Below are positions 1-13,000 of a stretch of 64,000 bases of DNA, piece by piece. Source of the DNA: Paraspadella gotoi (Eukaryota > Chaetognatha); contig CM119263.1 of assembly GCA_051294375.1 (NCBI GenBank), forward strand, positions 8,433,398 to 8,497,397. Reading direction: 5' to 3'. The position numbers and the translations under genes are program-made. The notes under the pieces were generated by a model, which had not been told where the DNA came from, made no database searches, and worked only from the letters and a program-made list of their open reading frames with translations. Positions within the stretch are counted from its first letter, which is position 1. Each line of letters begins with the position of its first letter.

Positions 1-114
1 GAAAAGGGTGGACTGGGCGACGAGGCTAAAAACAGAGATTGATCGGTCAAATATTTGCTAGTCACGGTTAACGTGCGTCGTCGATGTATCTATTTGATCC
101 TCTTATTCCCTCAC

Positions 115-3100
115 CAATCGAAGAACAACCAGACGATGAAGCGGAAGACAACCCTGCCACCTCCGCCACTGCCGCCACTGCGGCTGCCTCCGCCGAAGCC
201 GACGCTACCGCTTTACAGTCGGAAGATAACGCCGCGTCTTCAGACCGATGTCGCTGTTGCTGTTGCTGCTGCTTTGCAAGTTGTTGGTTGTGCGTCTGTA
301 ACTGAGTTCTCGCCATAAGCGGACCTCCACTCGATAAGCAGGAACCTTTAGACGGGCCGCTGCCTGACGCGGACAGATGGTGATGCTGATGGTAAAGCGG
401 TTGTTGTTGTTGCTGGCTATGATTATGGAGGTAGTTGAGAGGGAGTTCGGGAGAGGGCGATGAAGAAAAAGAGGAATACGAGGAGTGTGGCGAAAGAGAT
501 GGAGGTGGAGGAGTGGGAGTTCCGTCGCGAGAGACGCTCGTAGAGGAGGGACACGAAGACGAGGATCTGGAAGAAGGAAATAGTACAGAGTACAGACGAC
601 GCGGTTGAATGCAAATGCAATCGAAGATACCTGTTGTCGTTGGCTGGAATGGCGGTCTTGAAGACGGAGCCAGCGACTCTATGTTGCTGAATTTCGTAGC
701 CGGGACCGAGAGTCTGACCCGGCAACGTGTAGGGGCACGAGGTCATCGAGGCCGGCGAGCTGTTGGGCCGAGGGGGCGATGACGGGAGGGGGCGGTGGTC
801 TGGAAAGTAGAAGGCGAAGATTTGTTTACTTTTAAAACTTTGTTTCATCGAGGACTCCCTTATAAGATAAACCCACATTGATTCTTTTTATCTAAACGCG
901 GCGGTGCGTCTCCACTGCCGAGGTGGCGATGGCACTTTACTGGAGGTCGAAAGAAAAAAAAGGGCAATATTAGAATTAAAAATTACATGGTCAGGCGATG
1001 AGATTTCGATTATTAAGGTATGATTCTAAGAAACGGACTTACTTTCGTTGGGAGAAACATCATTAACATCTTCTTGAAATCTCTGAAAGTGAAATAGAGA
1101 CAAGTAAATATTAAATAAACTTGAGTAATTTCTAGTGCTTTAATTTGCGTAATTTTTTTCGCACCTCCGGTATGCCGTTGGAGTTTGGGGAAGAAGTGAC
1201 AATGGCGACGCTGCCTACCGATGGGCAATTGGAACTCGTTCCGCCCGTCGCGGTTCCAGAACCCAAGCGCGATGGCCCATTCTGTGGATAATTAATTAAT
1301 AATTATATCACAAAAAAATTCCCAGCTTAGTTGCTCATCACAAGGCACTGCGATTGACAAATTCATTACCCCTTGTAACTCTCTGTCCCTCTCTCCGCGA
1401 AACTGGTTGCTGTCTGTTTCGTTTCGAAAAGCAGCGTCGTCCGGGTCCTGGCCGTTTCTGAAAATCAAAAACCCCAAAAGAATAAAATCTCGCAAATTTA
1501 AAGTGTTTTAGAAAGTTTAAATGTCATCAAATGAAAAAAACCTGGGGATGAGATGCTTCTGGCCGATTCGATTGTTGAGGTTATTGACTGCATTGCCACC
1601 GCCTGTGCCGCCGTGAAGGTTACGATTCCTCTTTCCCCCGACTGAGCCGTGATGTCCGGTGGTGCGTGTGGGGACAGCGCCGAAACTCGAATGGGGAAGT
1701 TGATCGTGATGGCGCCTCAAGGTAGAAAAAAAAATATCAGGGATAGAAGAGAAGACGAGAAAACGCAAAAGTAAACTGGTTTAAGCCGTTAGTACTACTA
1801 AAAAAAAAAATTCACCTATTGCTGCTTCTAAAACCCAATGACTTCTCAAAACGCCAGCTCGGATTAATTTGGATCTGACTTCCGCAATTCCACCCAAACA
1901 TAACCGAGGGCTTTAAGTCCGATAACATTTCTCCCATCGGCCGCCTTTTTAACGAGTCGACATATAGATTTAGTACATTTATCATCTTGTAAAAATAAAG
2001 CTTTAATTTTATAAATACGAAGTCGACTCGCCAAAGAGGTAAGCCACCGGAGAGATTGAATCAATTATCCAACGTCATCGTCGAGTCGAAGATCATCGCG
2101 AGCGCGGATTAACGACAATAATGCGAGAAGCGATAAAATGAACAATAATTCCTTTTCCAGCTCTGTCGTTTGTAATTAAATTTTTCAAACTCTCCAACTC
2201 ATCGTGGCGTGTGCGCGGTTTATATTTCAGAAACCGTCCATCGTCGTTTCCCCCCTGTCCACGCTCCTATTGGATATCTAAATCTAAGAGTTGAAGAATT
2301 CGTCTAAACATATCCAAATACCAATTCCCCTCCAATTGGTATCACGGACGTTGGGAGTAATGAGCTTTTTTAAGGGCCTTCATTAGGTGGCGTTTTGATG
2401 GCGACAAAGTTGAATAGCTGTTCGCCTTATAGTTATACGCTACTATTCGCTTAATAGTCATAAGGAAATGACAACACAACAGTTTTCTTCTATTATTATT
2501 TTTTGTAGTTTCTTTGAAAATGAAACCATTTGGTAGTAAAAACGAAAATGACACTTGTTTAAAACGGACTGGTTTCGGCTACAATGATCGCCTTCCTTCC
2601 AAATAAAACTTTTTCGCGCTCATAGAGATATGTATTGGTTGTACAAATTTCATGAAGGCTCTGGCTAAAAATATGTTGGACCCAAATATTTGAAGAATCC
2701 TTGGAACATCTCTCATTTGTAACTTGTTTAATAAAACATTTTTTTATATTTTAATTAATCTTGATTATCTTTACGCATTAACTTATATTATACCCTTTTC
2801 CATTAATGCAGATCACATATTATTATAACAACCATGGTCGGGGTTTTAAAAGTTTTTATCCTTTTAAGTCGCTTTAATTAAGCCCGCTCTTTATAGCTTA
2901 ATTAGTGCTAATTAAATAGTGATGGTCATGGATTAAATTTAAAAATAAATGTAAAAAGTTATTCATATATAAAAATATATTTCATTATATACAGAAGGCT
3001 TCATATTATAAAATGTGGTACCCCTTTTTTGTTACCAGAACACGTTCCGAGAAAACTATGGAATAGAATTTAATGAAATTTTGCATGCGGAGTACCAGTA

Positions 3101-6100
3101 GTGATACAAATGGAACTATCCAGGCGAATTTTTACCTTCCACCCCTAAGCTGAGATAAGGGTCCCTGAGGGGGCAGCTCCTGAGGGCAAAAAATGGACAA
3201 AAATTTTTTTCAAATTTTTAAATTTTTTTGTCTTGAACAGTTGTACAGACGTTTACTCTTCCACAAAAACGTATTAATTACCTCAAAAATATTCATTTAC
3301 CATAATTTTTAACTTCATTAACATCAGCAGTTAAAGTCAGATTTGGAATAATTTGGGAAAATTGGAAGTAAAACGATGAACCATGCATCTTCAACCATGC
3401 TTAATTATTGCAAATTTATCAATTTTAGTTCTAAAATGTTTTTTTCTTATGTTTAAAACGTCAATGCACCTGATGCTACTAAAAAATTTGAAAAATAAAA
3501 AAACAATTTTTAGCATTTTTTGGCCCCCCAGGGCCCTGTATCTCTTGTCAGGGGTTGAATATCAAAATTCAAATATCAAAATTCCATTTATATAGTCATT
3601 AGCACTCTAAATGTAAAATTTCATTAAATTCGATTGAGTAGTTTGGTTGGAACAGGTTCTGGTCACAAAAAAGGGGTACTACATTTTATAATATGAAGCC
3701 TTCTGTATTAGATTTAATTTTATTCTTTATAAAAAATATATTCTTTTATAATGTAATGGGGAATCTGGAAATAGAGGGAGAATGTATACAACACAAGGTT
3801 AAAATTTACTTTCTGCCCTAGTTTTCTAATTAGATATTTGACATCATTCTTATTAAGTAGTCAATTATTGAAAATTAAAATATTATGGTAACAGCCGGGT
3901 TGCCTGTGATGCCCATTGGGATGGGGCATCTCAATGTTGGCTTTGGGGGCTTCCGACCCACAGTGACACATCCAGTCACTGGCGCGGTTACCCTAGGACG
4001 GTCTTGCTTTGCCAACGCAGAGGGAAGTCATTAGGACTGTGGATGGAACACAACGCCTGGGATGGTGTGTTCCCCCTCTGAGCCAAAGGTATTGGCTGAG
4101 CGATGATGGACGTGAGGCGGTGTGAATATACCGCCACAATATCTAAAAAATTTGAACATAAAGGGGTGGAGGGGATAATTTGTTATGGGATTAAGGTTAT
4201 TTATGATTCGTTATTGTTGAATGTTGAGGGTTAAGACTACAAAGTAGAATTGTGTGTTCTGATAGAGATACATACCAGGGAAAGCTTTTTAAAGAATGGG
4301 GCGTCCTTATATATTAGATGTAAATTTGATTATCTTTTGATAATATTTTAAATTGAATACATTTATTTATTTTTTAATAATTTTAATATATATTCAAAAT
4401 AATTTTTATACATATTCAAAATAATTTTCGAGGTCATCAGTTGGAACCTATATCCTTCATCTTTCGGCTCTTTAATCCTAATATCCAGATACAGGCGAGC
4501 CATCACCAAAAAAAAAATTTTGAGGTGGGAACCGAGTAATTCACCAAACTTCTTTTTTAATTTTATTAAATTTTTTTAATAATGTTTTTTTTATTATTAT
4601 TATTACTATTTTTTTTTTATTTATTTATCAAAAATTAAGTATTTTTATTATTGGTTTAATATTCTTAGAATCTTTTTTATTTTATGTCTTACGTTGTTTT
4701 CAATAATTAGGAGAAGAGCCTGTTGACTCACTCAATCCTTATTTTTTGAAATAGATTATTAATTTAATAGAGATTATTATTTTATAATATTATAATATAT
4801 ATATATATGTAAACTAAAGCCGAAACATGTACGTCCTTATGTACTAATAAAATCGTTGTTGCAAATAAACTCAAACTTATTTCTACTAATCCAAACACAA
4901 CGAAAAGAAAGGAAATTCGCTATGCCTAATATGTATATATTATAATTTTATAACGATATTATTTTATAATAGAAACGGCGTTTACAATTTTGAAATTATT
5001 TGAAATATTTGTGCTAAAGAAGAGTGTGAGAGACAGAGAGAGAGACAGAGAGGGTAAAATTTTCCAACACAGAGGTGAGATGGAATAGTGGTCAGAAATG
5101 AGGACAGGTTGAGTAAGTTGTGAAAAGGAAGTGAAACTGGATATATATATTATATAGAGAGAAAGGGTGAGTAAATAATACATTATGCAATGTACAACAG
5201 AGATCTTAAAATTTGAAAGAATAAATAGTAGTGATTTTAACAATTAACTAAGTAATAAATAATTGAAAAAGGAGAGAAAAATTAAATTGAAAGTTTGAAA
5301 AATTTACATTTATTGAGAGATTGCTAAGTGAATGAGAAAGTGAAATTCAAGAAATAATATAGAACTCAAATTGAGCTGGCCCTCTTTGTTCTGCAAAAGA
5401 AGGGCAGGGTCGATGGGGTCGGGTCATTAGCGCGTCACTGGTTGAGAGGAGAGTGTTACCGAACCGGTGAATGCCTCATTGGGGATTGAAACTTGCGGAA
5501 ACATCCCGAGGGCTGGTCTTATGTCTCTCTGGCCTGATACGCCTGACGACTGCCCTGTTCTCGCCTGTTGGCGGTGCGGGCGGTTGTCCGTTCTTGCCGC
5601 TTTCGCGACAGGAGTGGTGGACTTTTCTCCCTCCTCCTGTAGCCGTCGTTTTGGGCTACGCTCAGTCTACAGAGGGAGGGACTGAGTTTCTGCATTTTAG
5701 GGTGAGGCATTGCTTGCGCAAGGGTGTCCACCTATCTCGTTGAGTGGAGATAGGAGATGTGCGGACGTCGTAGTGATGGGTCTCTTTCTCTCTATCAAGT
5801 TTCACTTCCTTTTCACAACTTACTCAATCTGTCCCTAACTTCCTCCACTATTCAATCTCACCTCTGTGTTGGAATATACACTATTTCTAGATAGATTATT
5901 AAAAATGAAATAAAATCTGAAAATTCTGAACAAATTCTAATTAACTGAAGCTGCTTTCCTAGGAATACAACTGTCCATATATGGATAATTAACAATATAT
6001 AAATTAAAATCATCACTTTTATCATAAACAGAAAAGATTAAATTATATTAGAACTGTCTTAAAACCACCGACAGGCATTTAGCTGATCAATGCTGTATTA

Positions 6101-8512
6101 AGGTGAGCCATCCTACAAAAATTACCACTCATCACTGGTGAACGGTCGGGATCATACCGACAATGGTATGCCATACATTGGCATACAAGCTTGTTATAAT
6201 AATTTTTACTCACTTCATCTCGTCGGTGATGATGTTGAGGCAGCACTCACAACAAGCTTCGGTGGACGAGGCTTCCGAAAGCAACGATTCCAACGACTCC
6301 CAATGTCCAACCCTGGACGACTCTCGGGAATGGGGTCCAGAAAATGTAGAGGGAGCTTGAGACAAGGAGGAAGATTGGGGGTGAAGGGAAGTGGATGCGG
6401 ATCCCCGAGAGGGAGTCGAGAGAGCAGAAGTCGCACAAGGGGGGATCAATTCCAACATTCGATCGCCGCTAAATAAGTTGGGTGACGAGGAAGGGACATA
6501 ATACAGATTTATAAATACAAATACAAACGCCATTACTATTACTGTTTAGAGGAAAACCTTAGGTCCTCAGGCTCCTCATAACTTGAGAGGCAAGAGTCTG
6601 AGCTGAATTCTTTTTCTTCGTACTGCGAGGATCCGGCAAGATGAAGACTCGGACAAGAGAGACTGTCGCGAATCCGCGGATATAGGCACCTACGTACAGT
6701 AACAAGAATGAAATTTACGTAATTTACATTAGATATAATGCCACAAAAATACCAGAAGTCACGTTTATAAGTTAAATTTCTATATAACAAAGCAAAAGGA
6801 ACTTTAAACGCGTAAATTTTTTTGTTGATCGTACTAATTTCTCTTATCAAAGATATTACGTAGAGAATATTTTTTTAGAGGAACAACGACCCTCCACATT
6901 CCACAATATCATAGAACTTTCTAAAAAAATTTTATACAATTCATTCTAACCTGATCGAGGGGTTATTAAGATCGTTTTCTTGCAACTGACAGCCTTCAGC
7001 ATTTTTCGCTGGCGCGCCGTATTTGTGTCCTGAACTCGTCGGCGACTGCTGCGGCAGGGGCGTCGACGAGGCAAGCGAGTGCAGCCGCGATAAATGGGAC
7101 GACCTCTGATGCAAATCGGAAAAGTTTTTGACGATTTAACTAAAAAGATTGGCTCACTTGAGAGCCGCACGAGTTCCCTCATACCAGAGAAATTCTGCAG
7201 TACATACACACTACGTATTACACAGTACAAAATAATTGAAAACCCACGCGAGTTCACTACTTACCGGTGACCCTTGGGGCGAAAGTCGAGAATCCGAACT
7301 TGAGGGCGCAGGAGATGTCGATGATTCGAAGCGAGGCGCAGGAAATAAACCGTGGCGGGGAGTCGTCCAAACAGGCGGCGCAGTCGGGTGATATCTGTCT
7401 TCTTCGGGTGCAAGGTGATCTCACGTTAATCTTCGCCCTGTCGGCAACGACGTTATATCATAAACCATTATAGTTATATTTTACCAGAAAAGTTGATGTA
7501 ACCGATCATACGGTGAAGATGCTGTTGAAGAGCAACCGATTGCGAAAGCAGAGTCTGAAATATTTAAAATTCGGTACATACAATACGTATAATCGTATAT
7601 GTTATGCGCAAAAACAATTTGGTTATTATACAAAATCATAAAGTTCTACTTTGCACTCTCACATTGACTTGAGCAGGTTTGATAATTTGCGCCGCGGCGC
7701 GAGCGAGAATGAGCGGGTTTACTCCGGCCGCCCCCGTCGTCGTGGTCGGTGTTGCCGCCAAAGAAACAGACGACGCAACTCTTGCCGCTGCTGTGGCCAT
7801 AGACTGATCGCTCACCTGCGATCGACGCGTTTGTAGCAGGGTTGATGGGGCCACGCCATTTGTCGGGGCAAGGGGAAGCACCGGCGGGACTCCCACTACC
7901 GACAACTAAAAAAATACCAGGATTACGACTTATTTAGGTTTTCTACAGGATGTACAATTGAAAAAGATATCTCGGGCAACTACATACAATTTTATAAATC
8001 TTGCTGAGAGAGAACACTTTTTTTCTGCATAGTGAAAGCTTCCGTTCTGGCTATCAAAATTACAAAATTACTTGTTTCACAATTTTCATTTTTAGACTTA
8101 TTAGTTATTATTAATTTTGAAAAATAATAAATATTTTTTTGAAAAAACTATTTCCGAGCATATACCTGTTTGGTATGTTTTTGCTGCTTGTTACACCAAG
8201 AAAACGGGACTGGGTGAGATTGAATCTGTTGACCCTCAAAAGGAAACCCTCGAGATGTTGGAAGCTGGAGTGAAGTTTGCTGGTGAGTCGAGCTGAAATT
8301 GAATTTGTTTTAAATTCGTCGAAGAATCATAATACTTGAAAAGTTAAAGTATTTTATCATGTAATAAACCTTTTATGATTGGGTAGAGGATGATTATCGT
8401 GGAGAGACGGAGGGACAGAGCGGCTTTGCTTGGCCGAAGGTCCCTTAGACATCAGCGGGGAAACAGTTTGTGGGAGCGTAGGAGAGAGGAGCCCGGACGG
8501 CGTCAGGTTCAT
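115..8512 (-). CDS. Ser/Pro/Gln-rich protein of unknown function, multi-exon, continues past window start
   Basis: I do not recognise the family. Exons on the minus strand, frame kept across each junction: 8512–8370 (first in-frame ATG), 8292–8166, 7905–7663, 7554–7485, 7398–7265, 7105–6951, 6689–6543, 6468–6214; then a repeat-filled intron of about 4.2 kb; then about 1985–1816, 1715–1542, 1457–1370, 1281–1165, 1082–1043, 939–877, 799–631, 566–115. Visible product is about 850 aa, mostly low complexity: Ala/Thr/Val-rich early, Ser/Pro-rich in the middle, then His/Gln runs. One less degenerate block lies in the 7554–7485 exon (SQSVALQQHLHRMIGYI), and a Cys cluster (ACCECCLNI) ends the 6468–6214 exon. 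The exon at 6214 ends in phase 2 but the next recognised exon opens in phase 0, so an exon may be missing in the large intron, or the two halves are separate genes. The last exon either splices at 115 (GTGAGG donor) or stops at 68. Confidence 0.65.
2992..3705. mobile_element. 714 bp MITE-like foldback element with TA target duplication
   Basis: The ends are inverted repeats: CAGAAGGCTTCATATTATAA at the left and its reverse complement at the right, flanked on both sides by TA. Inverted similarity continues inward (the 'ggtaccccttttttg' stretch near 3020 pairs with 'aaaaaggggtac' near 3668, and the 'taatgaaatttt' stretches also pair). TA duplication plus terminal inverted repeats is typical of non-autonomous Tc1/mariner-type elements; I see no transposase ORF. 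Confidence 0.7.
3888..4145 (+). repeat. SINE-like interspersed repeat, copy A
   Basis: GC-richer island in AT-rich surroundings. It shares its order of motifs with 17188–17405 (same strand) and 55142–55320 (opposite strand): a 'gcatctc…ttggctttggggg' block, 'cagtg…cactggcgc', 'gtcattagg', 'ggctga…' and a 'gaggcggtgtg' tail. Copies are strongly diverged. No clear RNA polymerase III boxes are claimed. Confidence 0.45.
4960..5880. mobile_element. foldback element related to the 60–64 kb inverted repeat
   Basis: Arms at about 5052–5135 and 5792–5876 are diverged inverted copies (both contain a 'ccaacacagaggtgaga' type end and a 'cacttccttttcacaac' block). The middle, about 5370–5680 (a 'gagctggccc' start through 'ctccctcctcctgtagccgtcgttttg'), matches about 61,780–62,070 in the same order. 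This is the same family as the large inverted repeat at the right end of the window. Confidence 0.6.
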
Positions 8513-10021
8513 AATAATCGGCAGAAGCCAACGAGAACGAGAGCCCACCGGTAAAAATGCCTGCCTTTCCTTTAGTAGATGGACGGACGTGCAAGCATCA
8601 ACAAGCCTTTGACGATGTCATGAGAACAGAACATATGCTACGGTTTTATCTTAATTCTAAACTTTGCTCCGGGCGAAAGCTGCGATGAATCATGTTTGCA
8701 TATTTCTCAATTTGGCACACAGGACACACCAACCCTCTCTTCGCCTTCTCGTCAACGCCGAGATTCAAAACGTGTTCGTCGATTCCGTGATCTTCCGGTT
8801 ATTTCTCCATATTTGCCACGAATAAGACGTCGCGGCGGGTGACGTTAAATTAGATTAACATTAAAATATCCACTAATTAGATAAAATTTTGAAAAACTTA
8901 ATTTTAAAATGCAGTTGGTTGTTTTATCCCAACGACTTGCGAGTTCGAGGCACAATATTGATCTGAAAGAAAATTTGGCCAGTTAATTCAATAGCAAATT
9001 TAATTACGGTAAGCCGTAAAGTAAGGTATTAGCTAATATTATTAAGTATAACAAATTTAAATTGTAACTATTAAGTACAGCGGCCGTGATGTCCGTCTGC
9101 TCGTTCTAAAATTAAGCTGACGCTGAATGTCGCCTCTCATTGCTCGCACGCTTCCTATCCCCTTCAGGACTCGAGGCGGACGGACGAATAGAGGAGAAAT
9201 CGAAAAGGAAAAATTTAAGAGAAAGAACGACGACGACAACGACGACGATGTCAGCCACGAGGTAGAGAACGACGACGACGACGACAACATCCACACCAGC
9301 ACGAGGCTGATCCCCCCCCCCAACACACACTTTAAGTATCTCTCTAACTCTGTCCTTGACTCAGCGAGGCGCATTAGGAAGAGGAAAACTCCGTCCTATC
9401 TCAATGTGAGCGGGAGTATCTTTCGAGCAATTGCTGAATAATTCATTTTTAAGACGACAATGAGAATTAGACTATAATTTCAGGAAATAATTTGAATACA
9501 AATCGTAGAAATCAAGTTCGATTGTGTTATTGTGAATGTTTTAAATAAAAAACCTTGAGGAATTTCACGAAATTTTGGTTGTAACAATTTCATATTAAGA
9601 TACGATTGGTTGCCACTTTTCGACAGCCTAATCCGATTGGACAGAGAAAGACGTCACTTGGTCAAGTTTTATTTCTGTTGGCTCGATTTTCGGTCGATGA
9701 CAAAGATATGACGTCAATGAATCTCATTCTCAAACCTATTGCGTTTTTACCTCGCGATTGGACAAATGCTTTTCTCCAATTATAATTCGCTCACACGTGA
9801 TATTTTTCGTTTCACGAAATTAAGTAAATACAGTTCAAAAAAAATTATTTTAATTGACTATTGCAGCAAAATATGACCTAAACATCATTTTAAGATATTT
9901 CGAATCCAATATTACAAAAACTTGCACAACCTACTTCAACAAAGTCTACGTCGTCGACTAGTAATATCAAACAACGTCACCAATCACTGAATCGACGAAT
10001 AGGAGGCGGAGACTTGAGGAA
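8513..10021. promoter_or_regulatory. head-to-head intergenic region with CCAAT and CRE-like sites
   Basis: Lies between the minus-strand start (8512) and the plus-strand start (10,022). In the plus-proximal 430 bases there are CCAAT boxes at 9605–9609, 9636–9640 and 9757–9761 (as ATTGG) and 9980–9984 (as CCAAT), plus a perfect TGACGTCA at 9709–9716 and a related GACGTCAC near 9650. No TATA box is obvious. A GAC-repeat stretch near 9215–9290 makes long ORFs on both strands that I regard as non-coding. Confidence 0.5.
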
Positions 10022-13000
10022 ATGTCTCGTGACTACCAATCTCCTCGCGACGTAAGTATAGATGTTTCTTTTGGTTTGGTCTCTGCTTGCCTCTCGCACT
10101 CTTTTTCTTTCTTTACTTTTTTCTCTCTCTCTCTCGGCTTCGTTGCTGGTTCGCAGCTCGGAGGAGACAATTATAGACAATTATCCCACGAAATTTTAAA
10201 ATTTCTAATTCTAAATCTTAACCTATTATTATTACCTATAGTTTCCTTTTATTTCTTAACAAAACAGGTCGCTTCGAATGTAAAATATTTTGAATTGCGG
10301 AAAGGAATCTCTTAATGTGAATTTTGGGTGGATCTTCATGTGGCAGAACGGTTCAACCTCGACGACTTTCTCCTGGACCTCCTCGGTACTGATTATATGC
10401 GCTTTGGACTTTGGAAACGCGTCTACAAAATCTTTGGCGCCATCCCGGGATTTACGGCTCTACCAGTACCAGATACTTCTTCTCCGTCCACTCCTTTAAT
10501 TTTATTGGGTATTCGTTTCAACGTAAACTCGTTGGGCCTTCATCATAAGATTCGACGAGAAGTGCTCGAGCACTTGGAGACATTCTCCATCCAGCTTTCA
10601 TCCCTCTGCGGACTGTTGGAGACAAAGTCCCGTGGTCAGTGCAGGACTTTCAATACACCCTCCAAGATTGAAACCTGCTTTATCTCACTCTGGGGTCCTT
10701 TGTCAAACAAACGTGATAATTTGGATGTAAAATAACTAGCGGTCGCAAAGTTAACATTTGTAGCAAATATTCCACCCTTTGTAGTTTTTTAATTTTAATA
10801 TTCCAGCTTTTTATCAGTTGTCGTCCTGTAGACGATCTTTTCCCAATTCGAAAATATCTTTCGTATTTATTGACATTTTATACTTTTTCTCTTTATCCAT
10901 GATTTTTTAACAATCTTGGTCCTTCTTGTCTAGCACTTGTCTACATCCCATTTTGAAAGCAATATTCAAATAGGTTAAAAATTAACCATCATTTCAAACT
11001 AATCCAGCACTTTTCTATTTTGAAAAGAATGTTTAAAAAATTTATCTAAAAAAATGTAATTTAAATACATTGTATTTTGTTGGTTATTCTTGTTTAGCAT
11101 TTGTCTACATCCCATTTAGAAAAGAATGTTCTAAAATTTGTCATAAAAATGTAATTTGTAAACATTGGATCTGTTCCGAATGTTGTGTACAGTTAGTAAT
11201 TTTGGCTTTTTTTAAAAATGCTTTTTTTGTGCAATCGGAATTATTAATTTCCCTCAAAAATTGCCTTATATTGCTAAACTGCTTCTCTTATGTAGCTGCT
11301 AATATTTTTCACAAAGTGATTACTTTTTTTTTTGCAGAAAAGCATATCAATTGAATCAATTGCAACCCTTGCGTCTGGTGATGATGAAACATTCGATGGA
11401 ATTCGATGCGAAAAAATTGGTTTGTCGTCTGATATGATTTTTAATCCCGAGGCGACGACCGAAAAGACTACGAATGAAACGGCGACGGCGGCGCAGACTA
11501 TGATCGTGGGCGAATCAGAAACAAAGACTGTGATACTAAAAGACGAGGATTGCTATGTCGCCCAAGACGAAACAGATGACGTCGTCCGCGACTTTGACAA
11601 AGCCGGTCAAGCCGTTGATGACGCTGACGACGCCGATAACTCTGATATCATCGCAAATAACAATGACCGCGACGCTAAAAAAGTCAACAGGGCAGCAGAT
11701 TTCTCCGTTGATGCCGACACCTCCTCCAATGACGCTTGCAACGCCGACACCCGTTGCCAACTCGACCAAGCAAATAGTCCCGTTGATGACCACGATAACT
11801 CCGTTAATGACGCCGCCGACGTACGGCTTTTCGACAACATCCAAGTTAACGGCCAAACAAAACCACCTAATGTCTATGACGCCATTCACCAAATTGCTTA
11901 CGCCGGACGGGATCACACCGTTAATGACGCCCGAAAAGAAAATGCCGTAGGAAACTTGAGAAAAGCTGTCGGTGATGCGAACTTGATTTCCATAGACAAA
12001 CCGATTGATGAGGTTAATCGCTCGAACCATAAGGCCGATGCCAATGACCCAACCGATGGCCCTGACGATGATTACGAAGATGTCATTGTTGTCGACGAGT
12101 CGTCCTCTTCAGCGCCATTCTTGGTCGACCAAGACGAAGCAAGTTCTCCGTCGACCATATCCGTCGATGCCTGCGAGACCTACGTCGACGAGGGCGATGG
12201 GATATTTGATCGGTTGTCGCCGCCCATCGCTTCGTCGCGAATCGGGGAGGACGATTGTGACGAGAAAATTCGAGAAAAGATGTCGCCGGAAAAAGTGAAC
12301 GGCGGGGAGACGACGCCGGAGGAATCGGCGACGTTGGAATCCCGCGGGGAAGTACTTACGCTCGCCGAAGCGGCGCTCACTTATTCGAGGGTAAAGAACC
12401 GAAACAAGATGGCGTCGGGGACGGAAATTAACTCGTCTAGTCGGAATGTGACTTTAACGAACGATACGGGAACCGAGACGATGTTGAACGACAACGGGGA
12501 AACTATTCTCAGAAACACGATGGAAAAGGAAGTTCCCTTTGTTCCCTTTGTGGCGGAGACGACGACGATGACGCTGACGCTGCGGGGAACGACGGCCACG
12601 ACGTTGGCAGTTGAATCCGACGACGATGAGGCGGCTGCATTGACCGTTGCGTCCTTGGCAAGGAGCGAGGCAAGAATTTATTTTAACCAATCGTTTTTAG
12701 CATTATTCTAATATCTATTGTCGAAAATCTTTTTCTTCGCGTTAAATTGGAATTAGAAAAAAAATGTTTTCGACTTTAGTTTCAAGTCTTCATCAGTACT
12801 TGTGAAATTACAAATTTTTTGCTGTACAAGAAATGAGAGAGAGAAAGAGAGAAACAGGGGGGGGGGTTACCAACAAAGAATTGAGAAGAATACGATAAAG
12901 AAAGTATCTAAAAAGTGAAAAAAATTCCAACTTTTTTCTAAAGCATTATTCTATTTATAATTAAAGATTGTTATTCTTCTGTTGTCATATTTGATTTGTT

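Larger units (their letters stand above)
1986..6213 (-). other. large repeat-filled intron of the minus-strand gene
   Basis: AT-rich sequence with no convincing exon. It holds a TA-flanked inverted-repeat element (2992–3705), a SINE-like repeat (about 3888–4145) and a foldback element (about 4960–5880). ORFs inside the foldback are repeat sequence, since the same stretch recurs near 61.8–62.1 kb. It separates exons 6468–6214 and 1985–1816. Confidence 0.6.

Noticed and set aside
5467-5743. Overlapping ORFs of 70–90 codons on both strands
   Set aside because: The stretch recurs near 61.8–62.1 kb inside a foldback repeat with frame-breaking differences; it is repeat sequence, not a gene.
9057-9441. 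ORFs of about 105 codons on both strands with Asp or Ser runs
   Set aside because: Driven by a GAC/GTC microsatellite; no splice logic joins them to neighbours.
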